This document shows, in pieces, positions 8,144 to 16,223 of a DNA stretch of 64,000 nucleotides. The stretch lies in assembly GCF_001724715.1 (NCBI RefSeq), contig NZ_MEFG01000016.1, positions 1-64,000 of the forward strand, given 5' to 3'. The first letter of the stretch is position 1. Each line of letters starts with the position of its first letter. This DNA comes from Sphingomonas sp. SCN 67-18 (GTDB lineage: Bacteria; Pseudomonadota; Alphaproteobacteria; Sphingomonadales; Sphingomonadaceae). The position numbers were made by a program, and so were the translations under genes. The notes under the pieces are model-generated. The model made no database searches, was not told the origin of the DNA, and saw only the letters and a program-made list of their open reading frames with translations.

Positions 8144-9049
8144 TCAGCGGTCGCCGCGCCGGTAGAGCAGGGTTATCGAGACGCGGCGGTTGCGCGGATC
8201 GGCCGGATTGGCGGCGATGAAGGGTTCGCGGTCGGCCACGCCCTCAATCCGGTCGAACCGCCGGTCGGCCACGCCGTCGGCGTTCAGCTTGCGCCGGGTC
8301 GCTTCCGCGCGGCCGCTGGAGAGCATCCAGTTGTTCATCGTCCGCGGGTCGCCATAGGGCACATTGTCGGTATGGCCCCGCACGGAAAGCTGGTTGCCCA
8401 TCGGCGCCACCGATTTGGCGATGGTGCCGATCAGCGCCGCCGCCGCGGGTTCGAGCGCGGTGGTGCCCAGCGCGAACATGGAGAAATCGGCATCGTCGAT
8501 CAGGTCGATGCGCAACCCCTCGCGGGTCGGCACGAAACGGATGTTCTTGCGCAGCCGCGTGAAGGCGCGGTTGACCTGCATCTGCGCCGTCACCTCGGCC
8601 TTCAGCTTCTCGAAATTGCGCCGGTCCTCCGCCTCGACGACCTGCCGGGCGGATTTGATCGCCCCCTTCTCGCCGGTGCCGGCATTGTCGCCGCCCTCCG
8701 CGCCGATCGGCACGCTCATCGCGCGGGAGCCCAGCTGGGCCGCCTTGTGCGGGTAATTATCCTTGTCGATCAGCGACGATCCGCCGAGCAGCCCGTCCGA
8801 TCCCGCGCTGTTCTCGCGATATTCGATCAGCGTCGGCGTGAAATAGTCGGCCAGCGCCTTGCGCTGCTTCTCGGTGGTCGCGCCGAGCAGCCAGAGCAGC
8901 AGGAAGAACGCCATCATCGCGGTCACGAAGTCGGCATAGGCCACCTTCCATGCGCCGCCATGGTGGCCGCCATGGGCTTCCACCATCACCTTCTTGACGA
9001 TCACCTTGGGCGGCTGGTTGGAGCCCCGTGCCGGCGCGCGCGAGGCCAT
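8144..9049 (-). CDS. motB: Flagellar motor stator protein MotB
   Basis: A 301-residue inner-membrane stator subunit with one N-terminal helix containing the ion-carrying Asp (YADFVTAMMAFFLLLWLL, about 40-55). A long linker follows, then a peptidoglycan-binding OmpA-like domain (SVRGHTDNVPYGDP...NNWMLSSGRAEATRRKL). A basic N-terminal tail (VIVKKVMVEAHGGHHGG) is typical of proton-type alphaproteobacterial MotB. It is one base from motA and transcribed with it. A separate PomAB-like pair lies at 19.3-20.5 kb. Confidence 0.94.
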   Translation of the reverse strand: MASRAPARGSNQPPKVIVKKVMVEAHGGHHGGAWKVAYADFVTAMMAFFLLLWLLGATTEKQRKALADYFTPTLIEYRENSAGSDGLLGGSSLIDKDNYPHKAAQLGSRAMSVPIGAEGGDNAGTGEKGAIKSARQVVEAEDRRNFEKLKAEVTAQMQVNRAFTRLRKNIRFVPTREGLRIDLIDDADFSMFALGTTALEPAAAALIGTIAKSVAPMGNQLSVRGHTDNVPYGDPRTMNNWMLSSGRAEATRRKLNADGVADRRFDRIEGVADREPFIAANPADPRNRRVSITLLYRRGDR

Positions 9050-9050
9050 G

Positions 9051-9914
9051 TTACTTGCCCCTCAGCCCGTCGAACACTTCGGCGAAGCTCGGCTGGTTCC
9101 AGTGCGCGATGCCGGAACGCGCCGCCTCGATGACCAGCGGCTGCGGATGGCCGTGGAGCGAGGCGATGATGATCTGCTTCACCACGTCGTAAATGGCGCA
9201 ATCGGCATCCTGGACCTGCTTCAGCCGGTTGGCGAGCGGGCCGACGATGCCATAGGCCAGCAGCACGCCCAGAAAGGTGCCAACCAGCGCGGAGCCGATC
9301 ATCCCGCCAAGGATGGTCGGCGGCTTGTCGATCGACCCCATGGTCTTCACCACGCCCAGCACGGCCGCGACGATGCCCAGCGCGGGCAGCCCGTCGGCCA
9401 GCCCCTGCAGCGTCGCCACCGGCTCCATCACGTCGTGATGATGGGTCTTGATGCTGTTGTCGACAACCTCCTCGACCGCATGGACGTCCAGCGTGCCGGA
9501 AGAAACCACCACCAGCCGCAGCGTGTCGGCGATCAGGTGGACCAGCGCCTTGTCCTTCAGCAGGCGGGGGAATTCAGCGAAGATCGCGCTGTTCGCGGGG
9601 TCTTCGACATGCGGTTCGAGCGCGATCGGCCCGTCCGTTCGCAACAGCTTCATCAGCCGCGAGACGAGGAAGATGACGTCGAGGAAATCCTGCTTCTTGT
9701 AGGTCGGGCCCTTGAACACCTTGGCGATGCCGCCGCCCAGCGCCTTCAGCTCCTTCATCGAATTGCCGATGATCAGCGCGCCCACGGCGGCGCCGCCGAT
9801 GATCAGCATTTCGTGGGGAACCGCGTGCATCACGGGGCCAAGCGCGCCGCCCGTGATCGCAAAGCCGCCGAAGACCATCAACAGGAGAACGACAAGGCCG
9901 ATCGCTGGAAACAT
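9051..9914 (-). CDS. motA: Flagellar motor stator protein MotA
   Basis: A 287-residue inner-membrane protein that surrounds MotB and couples ion flow to torque on FliG. Helices sit at about 1-22, 32-52, 170-195 and 205-225. The cytoplasmic loop between helices 2 and 3 is long, and PALGIVAAVLGVVKTMGSIDKPP is the classical MotA TM3/turn signature. It belongs to the longer proton-type MotA group. A sigma-28-like promoter is 51 bp upstream (9965-9991). Confidence 0.94.
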   Translation of the reverse strand: MFPAIGLVVLLLMVFGGFAITGGALGPVMHAVPHEMLIIGGAAVGALIIGNSMKELKALGGGIAKVFKGPTYKKQDFLDVIFLVSRLMKLLRTDGPIALEPHVEDPANSAIFAEFPRLLKDKALVHLIADTLRLVVVSSGTLDVHAVEEVVDNSIKTHHHDVMEPVATLQGLADGLPALGIVAAVLGVVKTMGSIDKPPTILGGMIGSALVGTFLGVLLAYGIVGPLANRLKQVQDADCAIYDVVKQIIIASLHGHPQPLVIEAARSGIAHWNQPSFAEVFDGLRGK

Positions 9915-9964
9915 CGGTCTTCAATCCCCCTGGTCGAAACGAAATGGCCGCGTAGCTATCAGGG

Positions 9965-9991
9965 AAAACGGCCGTTCCACCCCGAACTTGA
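9965..9991 (-). promoter_or_regulatory. Sigma-28 (FliA)-like promoter for motAB
   Basis: Minus strand: -35 TCAA (9991-9988), exactly 15 bp, then -10 GCCGTTTT (9972-9965). The same architecture appears before flgM, fliC and fliD, all expected late flagellar genes, and fliA is in the window. The -10 deviates from the enteric GCCGATAA in its last bases. Confidence 0.6.
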
Positions 9992-10004
9992 GCGAATTTG
10001 ATGG

Positions 10005-10931
10005 TTAACGGAGATAATCGAACAGCGAGAGCTGGGAGAGCTTGGCAAAGCTCGCCTGCGTCGCCTGCAGGGTGAGCAGATTCTGCTGCAGTTCCGCGAT
10101 GCTGGACTGCATGTCGACGCCTTCCAGCCCGGTCCGCTCGATCTCGTTCTCGTTCTTCAGCTGCGCCAGCCGTTCGGACTCCAGGTCCAGCCGCGCACCA
10201 CGCGCACCCACGGATGCACGGGCGGATGCGATATGCTCGCTCGCCGCGTTCAGCCCGGCAATGCCCTCGTTGATCGCATCGCGCAGCGCGGCCGGATCAG
10301 GCGCGCTGCCCGCCTGCAGCGCCGCCGCCAGCGTGCTGACGATGGCGAACAGGTCCCTCGGCCCGCTGCCGCTGTCGATGCCGGTGAAGATGCGCTCGCC
10401 GCTGTCCGTCGCCGCGATGCTGACATTGTCGCCGATCGGGATGGGCGGCGGATCGCCCTGGCCGGCATAGCTGACCGATCCGTCCGGGTTGCGGACAAAG
10501 GCCTGCCCCGTGCTCGCCCCGCCGAACAGAGAAGCGCCGCGAATGTCGCTGCTGTTGGCGAGGGTCAGCAGATCGTCGACGATCGCCTGCAGCTCGATGC
10601 CGATGGCGGCGCGGTCGCTGTCGTTCATCGTGTCGTTGGATGCGCGCAGCGCCAGTTCGGCGGCGCGCTGGATCTGCGTCTGGACGCCCTCCAGCGCGAC
10701 GTCGGCCTGGCCGAGCAGCGACGACGCCAGCGTCACGTTGGACGCGAACTGGGTCTCGTTGGAGTTTTTGCGGGCGAGCAGCGTCAGCCGCGCCGAAGCC
10801 AGCGGATCGACCGACGGGCTGGTCACGCGCTTGCCCGACGTCACCTGGTCCTGCAACCGGGCGGCGTTGCCGGACAGGGTGCGCATCTGGGCGATGGCGC
10901 GCTCGAACGAATATTGGGTGCCGATCTGCAT
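10005..10931 (-). CDS. flgL: Flagellar hook-filament junction protein FlgL (HAP3)
   Basis: A 308-residue flagellin-like protein joining hook to filament. The N terminus (MQIGTQYSFERAIAQMRTLSGNAARLQDQVTSGKRVTSPSVDP) and C terminus (SSIAELQQNLLTLQATQASFAKLSQLSLFDYL) form the paired helical D0/D1 regions of the flagellin superfamily. It is exported by the flagellar apparatus without a signal peptide. It is the last gene of the flg operon, 11 bp after flgK. Confidence 0.93.
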   Translation of the reverse strand: MQIGTQYSFERAIAQMRTLSGNAARLQDQVTSGKRVTSPSVDPLASARLTLLARKNSNETQFASNVTLASSLLGQADVALEGVQTQIQRAAELALRASNDTMNDSDRAAIGIELQAIVDDLLTLANSSDIRGASLFGGASTGQAFVRNPDGSVSYAGQGDPPPIPIGDNVSIAATDSGERIFTGIDSGSGPRDLFAIVSTLAAALQAGSAPDPAALRDAINEGIAGLNAASEHIASARASVGARGARLDLESERLAQLKNENEIERTGLEGVDMQSSIAELQQNLLTLQATQASFAKLSQLSLFDYLR

Positions 10932-10942
10932 GGCCGCTACCT

Positions 10943-12544
10943 TCAGGATGCGTCGAGGATGGTCTGGAAGATCTCGCGAGAGACCTGGATCACGCGGCTG
11001 GACGCCTGATAGGCCTGCTGGAAGCGCATCAGCTCCACCGCCTCATTGTCCAGGTTCACGCCGGACAGGTTGTCGCGCGCGGCGATGGCCCCGTCCTTGA
11101 TGGCGCTCTGCGCGTCGGCAACCGTCCGCCGCGCAGACAGGGTGGCGGCGTTGCTGGTCGTCAGCGTGGCGACCGCACCCTCGAAATTGCCGGTGCGGCG
11201 CGCGTCGGCCAGGGTGGCCAGCGCGCCATTGTCGCGGCTGCCGGCGCCGGTCGCGGCCACGGAGAACCGGTCCCCGTCCGCCGGCGTTCCGGTGACGGTC
11301 ACGTTCAGCCCGGCCAGCGTCACGGGTTGCCCCGCCACATAGGGCGTGGTGGCGATGACGGTGCCGGTCACCGGATCGATGGCGCTCAGCACCCCGCCGG
11401 AAATGGACAGGTTGACCGCGGGCGACGGCGTGCCGGACGGATCGGTCGTCACCTTGATCGATCCGCTTCCCGCGTTGCTGGAAGGCGTGGTGACCGTCCA
11501 TGCCGCCGCCGCCGCAATGCTGCGCGGGTCGGCGAGCAGCATGGTGAAATTGGCCGCCCCGCCGCTGGCGTCGAACATCGGCTGCCCGGCATTGCCGTTC
11601 AGGTCCACGCCGCCGGCCTGCACCGCGTTGACGGTGTCGGCAAATGTCGTCGTGATCCGGTCTATCTCGTTGCGCGCGTCGACGACGCGGGTCGATGCGT
11701 CGGCGAAACCGGCCAGCGTGCCCGATTTCAGGGTGATCGCCTGCGGGTTGCCGAACGGATCGAGGGTGAGCGCGAAGCTGCCCGACGGGTTGACGCTGAG
11801 GGTCAGCTCCTCGGCGTTGACGCCGTCGACCAGCACCGGGCCGTTGGCGCTGTTCAGCGCAACCGTGGCCATCCCCGCGTCGGTCATCTTGACGTTGATC
11901 GATGCGATGGTGCTCATCCGGTCGAGCAGCCGGTCGCGCTCGTCCATCAGCTGCGCCTGCCCGTTCGATCCGGCGCGCGCGCGCGACAGCCCGGCATTGA
12001 CCGTGGCCAGGCTCTTGGCGAGGTCGTTCAGCTCGCCCACCGCAATCTGCGCGGACGCCTGCAGGTCGGATCCGACCGCCGCCAGCCCCTCGGCCGTGGC
12101 GCGGAAGGACGCGGCGAGCGCCGACGATGTTTCGAGGAATGTCGCCCGCGTCGCCGTGCTCGTCGGGTCGGCGGCCAGCGATTGCGCGGCGTTGAAGAAG
12201 CTGGTCAGCCCCTTGCCCAGCTCGTTCTTGTCGAGCGCGCTCTCGATGCGTTCCAGCCAGACGATGCCGCCCTGGGTGCGGGCAAGCTCCGACCCCGTGT
12301 TGCGCACGTCGGCGGCGCGAAACGCGTCCCAGCTGCGCGCCACGCCGGTCGCGTCCGCGCCGCCCAGCACGCGCTGGTAGATTTGCAGCGGATAGCCGCC
12401 AGCGCCCGCCGCCGCTTCCTTTATCACCGCGTCGCGGCGCACATAGCCCTGCGTGCCGGCGTTGGAGATGTTCTCGCCGACCACGTTCAGCGCGGTCTGA
12501 TAGGCACGGACGCCGCTGGCGCCGATCAGCAGAAGATCGCTCAT
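10943..12544 (-). CDS. flgK: Flagellar hook-associated protein FlgK (HAP1)
   Basis: A 533-residue junction protein between hook and FlgL. The N-terminal rod/hook motif ASGVRAYQTALNVVGENISNAGTQGYVRRD and the C-terminal VNLDNEAVELMRFQQAYQASSRVIQVSREIFQTIL are the family hallmarks. The middle is a variable Ala/Ser/Thr/Gly-rich exposed domain. The stop codon of flgJ overlaps its ATG (ATGA), so translation is probably coupled. Confidence 0.94.
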   Translation of the reverse strand: MSDLLLIGASGVRAYQTALNVVGENISNAGTQGYVRRDAVIKEAAAGAGGYPLQIYQRVLGGADATGVARSWDAFRAADVRNTGSELARTQGGIVWLERIESALDKNELGKGLTSFFNAAQSLAADPTSTATRATFLETSSALAASFRATAEGLAAVGSDLQASAQIAVGELNDLAKSLATVNAGLSRARAGSNGQAQLMDERDRLLDRMSTIASINVKMTDAGMATVALNSANGPVLVDGVNAEELTLSVNPSGSFALTLDPFGNPQAITLKSGTLAGFADASTRVVDARNEIDRITTTFADTVNAVQAGGVDLNGNAGQPMFDASGGAANFTMLLADPRSIAAAAAWTVTTPSSNAGSGSIKVTTDPSGTPSPAVNLSISGGVLSAIDPVTGTVIATTPYVAGQPVTLAGLNVTVTGTPADGDRFSVAATGAGSRDNGALATLADARRTGNFEGAVATLTTSNAATLSARRTVADAQSAIKDGAIAARDNLSGVNLDNEAVELMRFQQAYQASSRVIQVSREIFQTILDAS

Positions 12545-12888
12545 TTGCCGGTCTCCGGTTCAGCCTCCGGCGGGGTCGCCGGGGCTTTCAGGTCGGGCCG
12601 GTTGCGCGCCAGGAACTCGGTCAGCGCCTTGCCGATGCCCAGCGGCGCGTGCGCCGCCATGGTTTCCGCCGTCTTCGCGTCCTGCATCTCGCGGAACTGG
12701 TCCAGCGCCTCGCTGTTGAACAGGTCGTCGCCCAGCTTCGCCTGGCGCGCCGATTTCAACATCATGGTGATGAACATCGCCTCGAACTTCTGCCCGGCGG
12801 CATCCAGATTCTCGCGGGTGGCGAGGCGGCTGGTGTCCGGCGCGGCGGTGGCGTGCGACGAGATGGGGGGCGTGATGGCGGTCGTCAC
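12541..12888 (-). CDS. flgJ: Rod-binding protein FlgJ, N-terminal domain only
   Basis: A 115-residue protein equivalent to the rod-capping half of FlgJ (LDAAGQKFEAMFITMMLKSARQAKLGDDLFNSEALDQFREMQDAKTAETMAA). The C-terminal muramidase domain of gammaproteobacterial FlgJ is absent, as is usual in alphaproteobacteria. The wall-cutting activity is probably supplied by the separate lytic transglycosylase at 21.8 kb. The start is GTG at 12888, overlapping the flgI stop (GTGA). Confidence 0.9.
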   Translation of the reverse strand: MTTAITPPISSHATAAPDTSRLATRENLDAAGQKFEAMFITMMLKSARQAKLGDDLFNSEALDQFREMQDAKTAETMAAHAPLGIGKALTEFLARNRPDLKAPATPPEAEPETGK

Positions 12889-13979
12889 AGGATGATCAAC
12901 TCCGCTTTCAGCGCGCCGGCTTCCTTCAGCGCCTCGAGAATGGCGACCAGATCGGCCGGCGACGCGCCGATGCCGTTCACCGCCTTGACGATGTCGGCCA
13001 GCTTGGGGCCGGGGGCGAGCAGGAACATCGGGTTGCGGGTTTCCTCGACCGTCAGCTGGCTGGACGGCTCCAGCGCCGTCTCGCCCTTGGAAAAGGGCGC
13101 GGGCTGGACGACGCGGGGGGCCTCGTCGATGCGCACCGTCAGCCGGCCGTGGCTCACCGCCGCGGGGCCGACGCGCACCGCCGAATTGATCACCACCGTG
13201 CCGGTGCGCGCGTTGACGATCACGCGGGCCGGCGGCTCGGCGCTGACGATCTCCAGATTCTCGATCTCGCTCATCATCACCGTGCGCACATCGGCGCCCG
13301 GCGCGGCGGCGATGGCGATGGACACCGCGTCCAGCGCCCGGGCGGTGCCCGCGCCGAAACGGCCGTTGATCGCGCTCGCCACCCGCTCGGACGTGGTGAA
13401 ATCGGACTTGGCGAGGTTGAAGGTCAGCCCGGCGCTGTCGGCAAAGCCGGTTTCCACCGCGCGCTCAACGCTCGCGCCGTCGGGAATGCGGCCGGACGAC
13501 GGCACGTTGACGGTGATCTTGGATCCGTCGGCCCCCTCCGCGCCCAGGCCGCCCACCGCCAGCGATCCCTGCGCCATGGCATAGATCTGGCCGTCGGCGC
13601 CCATCAGCGGCATCATCAGCAGGCTGCCGCCGCGCAGCGACTTGGCCTTGCCGATCGCGGCGACGGTCACGTCGATGCGCTGGCCGGGCTTGGCGAAGGG
13701 CGGCAGGTCCGCCGTCACCATCACGGCGGCGGCGTTCTTCAGCCCGGGGTTGATCCCGGCCGGCAGCGTCAGGCCAAAGCGCGATGCCGTGCCCTTCATG
13801 CCCTGCACGGTATATTCCAGATTGTCGTCGCCCGTGCCCGCCAGGCCGACGACGATGCCGTAGCCGACCAGCTGGTTGGACCGGATGCCCGCGAACGTGC
13901 CCAGGTCCTTCACGCGTTCCGCCTGGGCGGGCACGGCGACGGCAAGGGCGGCGATCAGGGCAAGGAGGAAACGGCTCAT
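12885..13979 (-). CDS. flgI: Flagellar P-ring protein FlgI
   Basis: A 364-residue periplasmic protein forming the P ring around the rod in the peptidoglycan layer. A Sec signal peptide (MSRFLLALIAALAVAVPAQA) is followed by ERVKDLGTFAGIRSNQLVGYGIVVGLAGTGDD and GQRIDVTVAAIGKAKSLRGGSLLMMPLMGADGQIYAMAQG, the family signatures. Length is normal. AAGGAGG precedes the ATG. Confidence 0.95.
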   Translation of the reverse strand: MSRFLLALIAALAVAVPAQAERVKDLGTFAGIRSNQLVGYGIVVGLAGTGDDNLEYTVQGMKGTASRFGLTLPAGINPGLKNAAAVMVTADLPPFAKPGQRIDVTVAAIGKAKSLRGGSLLMMPLMGADGQIYAMAQGSLAVGGLGAEGADGSKITVNVPSSGRIPDGASVERAVETGFADSAGLTFNLAKSDFTTSERVASAINGRFGAGTARALDAVSIAIAAAPGADVRTVMMSEIENLEIVSAEPPARVIVNARTGTVVINSAVRVGPAAVSHGRLTVRIDEAPRVVQPAPFSKGETALEPSSQLTVEETRNPMFLLAPGPKLADIVKAVNGIGASPADLVAILEALKEAGALKAELIIL

Positions 13980-13988
13980 GGGTTCATC

Positions 13989-14669
13989 CTAGAAAGGGCT
14001 GACGGCGGAGAAGAAGCGCTGCAGCCAGCCCTGTCGGCTGGCACGGTGCACGTCGCCCCGGCCGGTATAGGTGATGCGGGCGTCCGCCACGCGGGTGGAA
14101 AGCACGCGGTTGTCGAAATCCACGTCGGTCGGCCGCACCAGCCCGGAAATCTGGACGAACTCGTCGCCCCGGTTCAGCGTGACCTGCTTCTGCCCGCGCA
14201 CCAGCATGGTGCCGTTGGGATAGACCTCGGCCACCGTGACGCTCACCTCGCCGCTCAGCTTGTTCGACTGTTCGGCCGAACCCTTGCCGTTGAACGCCTG
14301 GTTGCCCCCCGCCTTCAGCGCGTCGGCCGACAGGAAGGAGAATGGCCCGCTCACCGGCGGCGTCAGGCCGATATTGCCGCTGCGGCCGGTGGCGGAGGCC
14401 GCCTCCTTCTCCGCGATCATGCGTTCGACCAGCAGGATGGTGAGCGAATCCCCCACCCGCCGGGCGCGGTTGCCCTCATGCAGCGCGGCATAGCCGCTGC
14501 TCGCCTGGAAAATGGCGCCGTTGGCGGGCGCCGGCGCGGCCTGCGCGGGCACCAGCGTGGCGGCATAATCCGGCGCGGGCTTCTTGCGCGCGAAGGCGGG
14601 CGCATTGCCGACGAGCAGCAAGGCGACAGCGGCGGCGGCGAGCGTGCCCTTAGAGGTTCTGGTTGACAT
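13989..14669 (-). CDS. flgH: Flagellar L-ring protein FlgH, no lipobox Cys
   Basis: A 226-residue outer-membrane ring protein. It has YAALHEGNRARRVGDSLTILLVERMIAEKEAAS, GSAEQSNKLSGEVSVTVAEVYPNGTMLVRGQKQVTLNRGDEFVQISGLVRPTDVDFDNRVLSTRVADARITYTGRGDV and a C-terminal QGWLQRFFSAVSPF, all classical FlgH. Unlike most FlgH it has no cysteine at all. The leader ends AFA-RKKPAPDY, which looks like a signal peptidase I site, so the protein is probably not lipidated. It overlaps the end of flgG by 20 bp. Confidence 0.93.
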   Translation of the reverse strand: MSTRTSKGTLAAAAVALLLVGNAPAFARKKPAPDYAATLVPAQAAPAPANGAIFQASSGYAALHEGNRARRVGDSLTILLVERMIAEKEAASATGRSGNIGLTPPVSGPFSFLSADALKAGGNQAFNGKGSAEQSNKLSGEVSVTVAEVYPNGTMLVRGQKQVTLNRGDEFVQISGLVRPTDVDFDNRVLSTRVADARITYTGRGDVHRASRQGWLQRFFSAVSPF

Positions 14670-15438
14670 ATTGCAGCATCTGGTCGGTTGCGGAGATCAT
14701 CTTGGAATTGACCTCATAGGCCCGCTGGGTCTCGATCATGTCGACCAGCTCCTCGACGACGTTGACGTTCGATCCCTCGAGCATGCCGGAGCGGATCCGC
14801 CCCCGCCCGTCGACGCCGGCGACGCCTACATTGGGCGCGCCGCTGCCGGCGGTCTCGATCAGATAGTTGTCGCCGATCGGCGTCAGCCCGGCTGGGTTGG
14901 TGAAGGTCGCGACCTGGATCTGGCCCAGCTCGGCGGGCTGCGACTGGCCGGGGACGACCGCCGACACGGTGCCGTCTGCGCCGACCGAGATCGACGTCGC
15001 GCCTTCGGGAATGGAGATGCCGGGCTGCACCTGATAGCCCTCGGCGGTGACCAGCAGACCTTCGGGCGAGCGCGCGAAATTGCCGGCTCGGGTATAGCCG
15101 TTCTGGCCGCCGGGCATCTGCACCTGGAAATAGCCGTCGCCGTCCAGCGCCATGTCCAGCGAATTGCCGGTGCTCTGCAGCGATCCCTGCGTCTCGATGC
15201 GCGCCGTGCCCTGGATGCGCACGCCGGTGCCCAGGTTCAGCCCGGTGGCATATTTGGTCTCCGCCGTGCTCGGCTGGCCGCTGGCGGTGATGGTCTGGTA
15301 GGCAAGCGTCTCGAAGGCCGCCCGGTCCCGCTTGAAGCCGGTGGTGTTGACGTTCGCCAGGTTGTTCGAAATCACGCGCATCCGCTCGTTCTGGGCGTCC
15401 AGCCCGGTGCGGGCGATGTGCATCGCTGCGGTGGTCAT
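14650..15438 (-). CDS. flgG: Flagellar distal rod protein FlgG
   Basis: A 262-residue axial protein of the distal rod, exported by the flagellar type III system. The N-terminal ARTGLDAQNERMRVISNNLANVNTTGFKRDRAAFETLAYQT and C-terminal LEGSNVNVVEELVDMIETQRAYEVNSKMISATDQMLQYVNQNL are diagnostic. TIRASPEGLL-type mid-region motifs are present. The gene sits in the flgB-flgL operon order flgE-flgF-flgG-flgH. Confidence 0.95.
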   Translation of the reverse strand: MTTAAMHIARTGLDAQNERMRVISNNLANVNTTGFKRDRAAFETLAYQTITASGQPSTAETKYATGLNLGTGVRIQGTARIETQGSLQSTGNSLDMALDGDGYFQVQMPGGQNGYTRAGNFARSPEGLLVTAEGYQVQPGISIPEGATSISVGADGTVSAVVPGQSQPAELGQIQVATFTNPAGLTPIGDNYLIETAGSGAPNVGVAGVDGRGRIRSGMLEGSNVNVVEELVDMIETQRAYEVNSKMISATDQMLQYVNQNL

Positions 15439-15453
15439 CGTCGATATCCTTCC

Positions 15454-16197
15454 TTAACCCGGCATGCGCATCACGGATGCGCCACCTTCGTCCATGTCCT
15501 TGGCGGTGGAGAGCAATTTCGCCTGCACCTCGTAGCTGCGCTGGTTCTCGATCATGTCGACCAGCGCCTGGGTCATGTTCACGTTGGACTGCTCCAGCGC
15601 GCCGGACGTCACCTTGGCGTCCAGGTCCTGCGGCAGCGCGCCGCCGCCCTTCACCTTCAGCAGATTGTCCATGCCCTTCAGCGTCTCGGTGCCGGCGGGC
15701 GACACCAGCTTCAGCCGGTCGATCACCTGCGGCTTGTCGATCTCGCCGCCCGGCGGCACGATCAGCACCGATCCGTCGGCGGCGATGTCCGTCTTGATCG
15801 ACGGCGGGATGGTGATCGGGCCGCTCTGGCCCATCACCGGAAAGCCGTCGCCGGTCTGCAACATGCCGGACGGGGCGATCATCAGGTCGCCGCGCTTGGT
15901 ATAGCCTTCCGATCCGTCGGCCGCCTGCACCGCCAGCCAGGCATCGCCGTTGACCGCGATGTCCAGCGCCCGGCCGGTGGAGGTCACCGCGCCGGAATGG
16001 CGATCGGCGTCGATCACCTCTTCAGACGTCGGCGCCCGCGATTCGAACGTGGGGCCGACCAGCGAAAGCCGCTCGAACGCCACCTTGTCGGCGCGAAAGC
16101 CGATCGTCGACGCGTTCGCCATGTTGTTGGCGATCGCGGCCTGCGCGGCCATGTGCCCGCGCAGGCCCGAATAGGCGGTATAGACCAGCTTATCCAT
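15454..16197 (-). CDS. flgF: Flagellar proximal rod protein FlgF
   Basis: A 247-residue rod protein. It begins MDKLVYTAYSGLRGHMAAQAAIANNMANASTIGFRADKVAFE and ends with LEQSNVNMTQALVDMIENQRSYEVQAKLLSTAKDMDEGG. Both ends are the paired helices of rod/hook proteins. It is shorter than FlgG and directly upstream of it, the usual FlgF position. Confidence 0.93.
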   Translation of the reverse strand: MDKLVYTAYSGLRGHMAAQAAIANNMANASTIGFRADKVAFERLSLVGPTFESRAPTSEEVIDADRHSGAVTSTGRALDIAVNGDAWLAVQAADGSEGYTKRGDLMIAPSGMLQTGDGFPVMGQSGPITIPPSIKTDIAADGSVLIVPPGGEIDKPQVIDRLKLVSPAGTETLKGMDNLLKVKGGGALPQDLDAKVTSGALEQSNVNMTQALVDMIENQRSYEVQAKLLSTAKDMDEGGASVMRMPG

Positions 16198-16223
16198 GGC
16201 GGTGCCCCGTCCCTCAGCTCAGA

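Noticed and set aside
10640-12895. A 751-codon open frame on the plus strand across flgJ, flgK and flgL
   Set aside because: It runs antisense to three recognisable flagellar genes and shows no protein signature.
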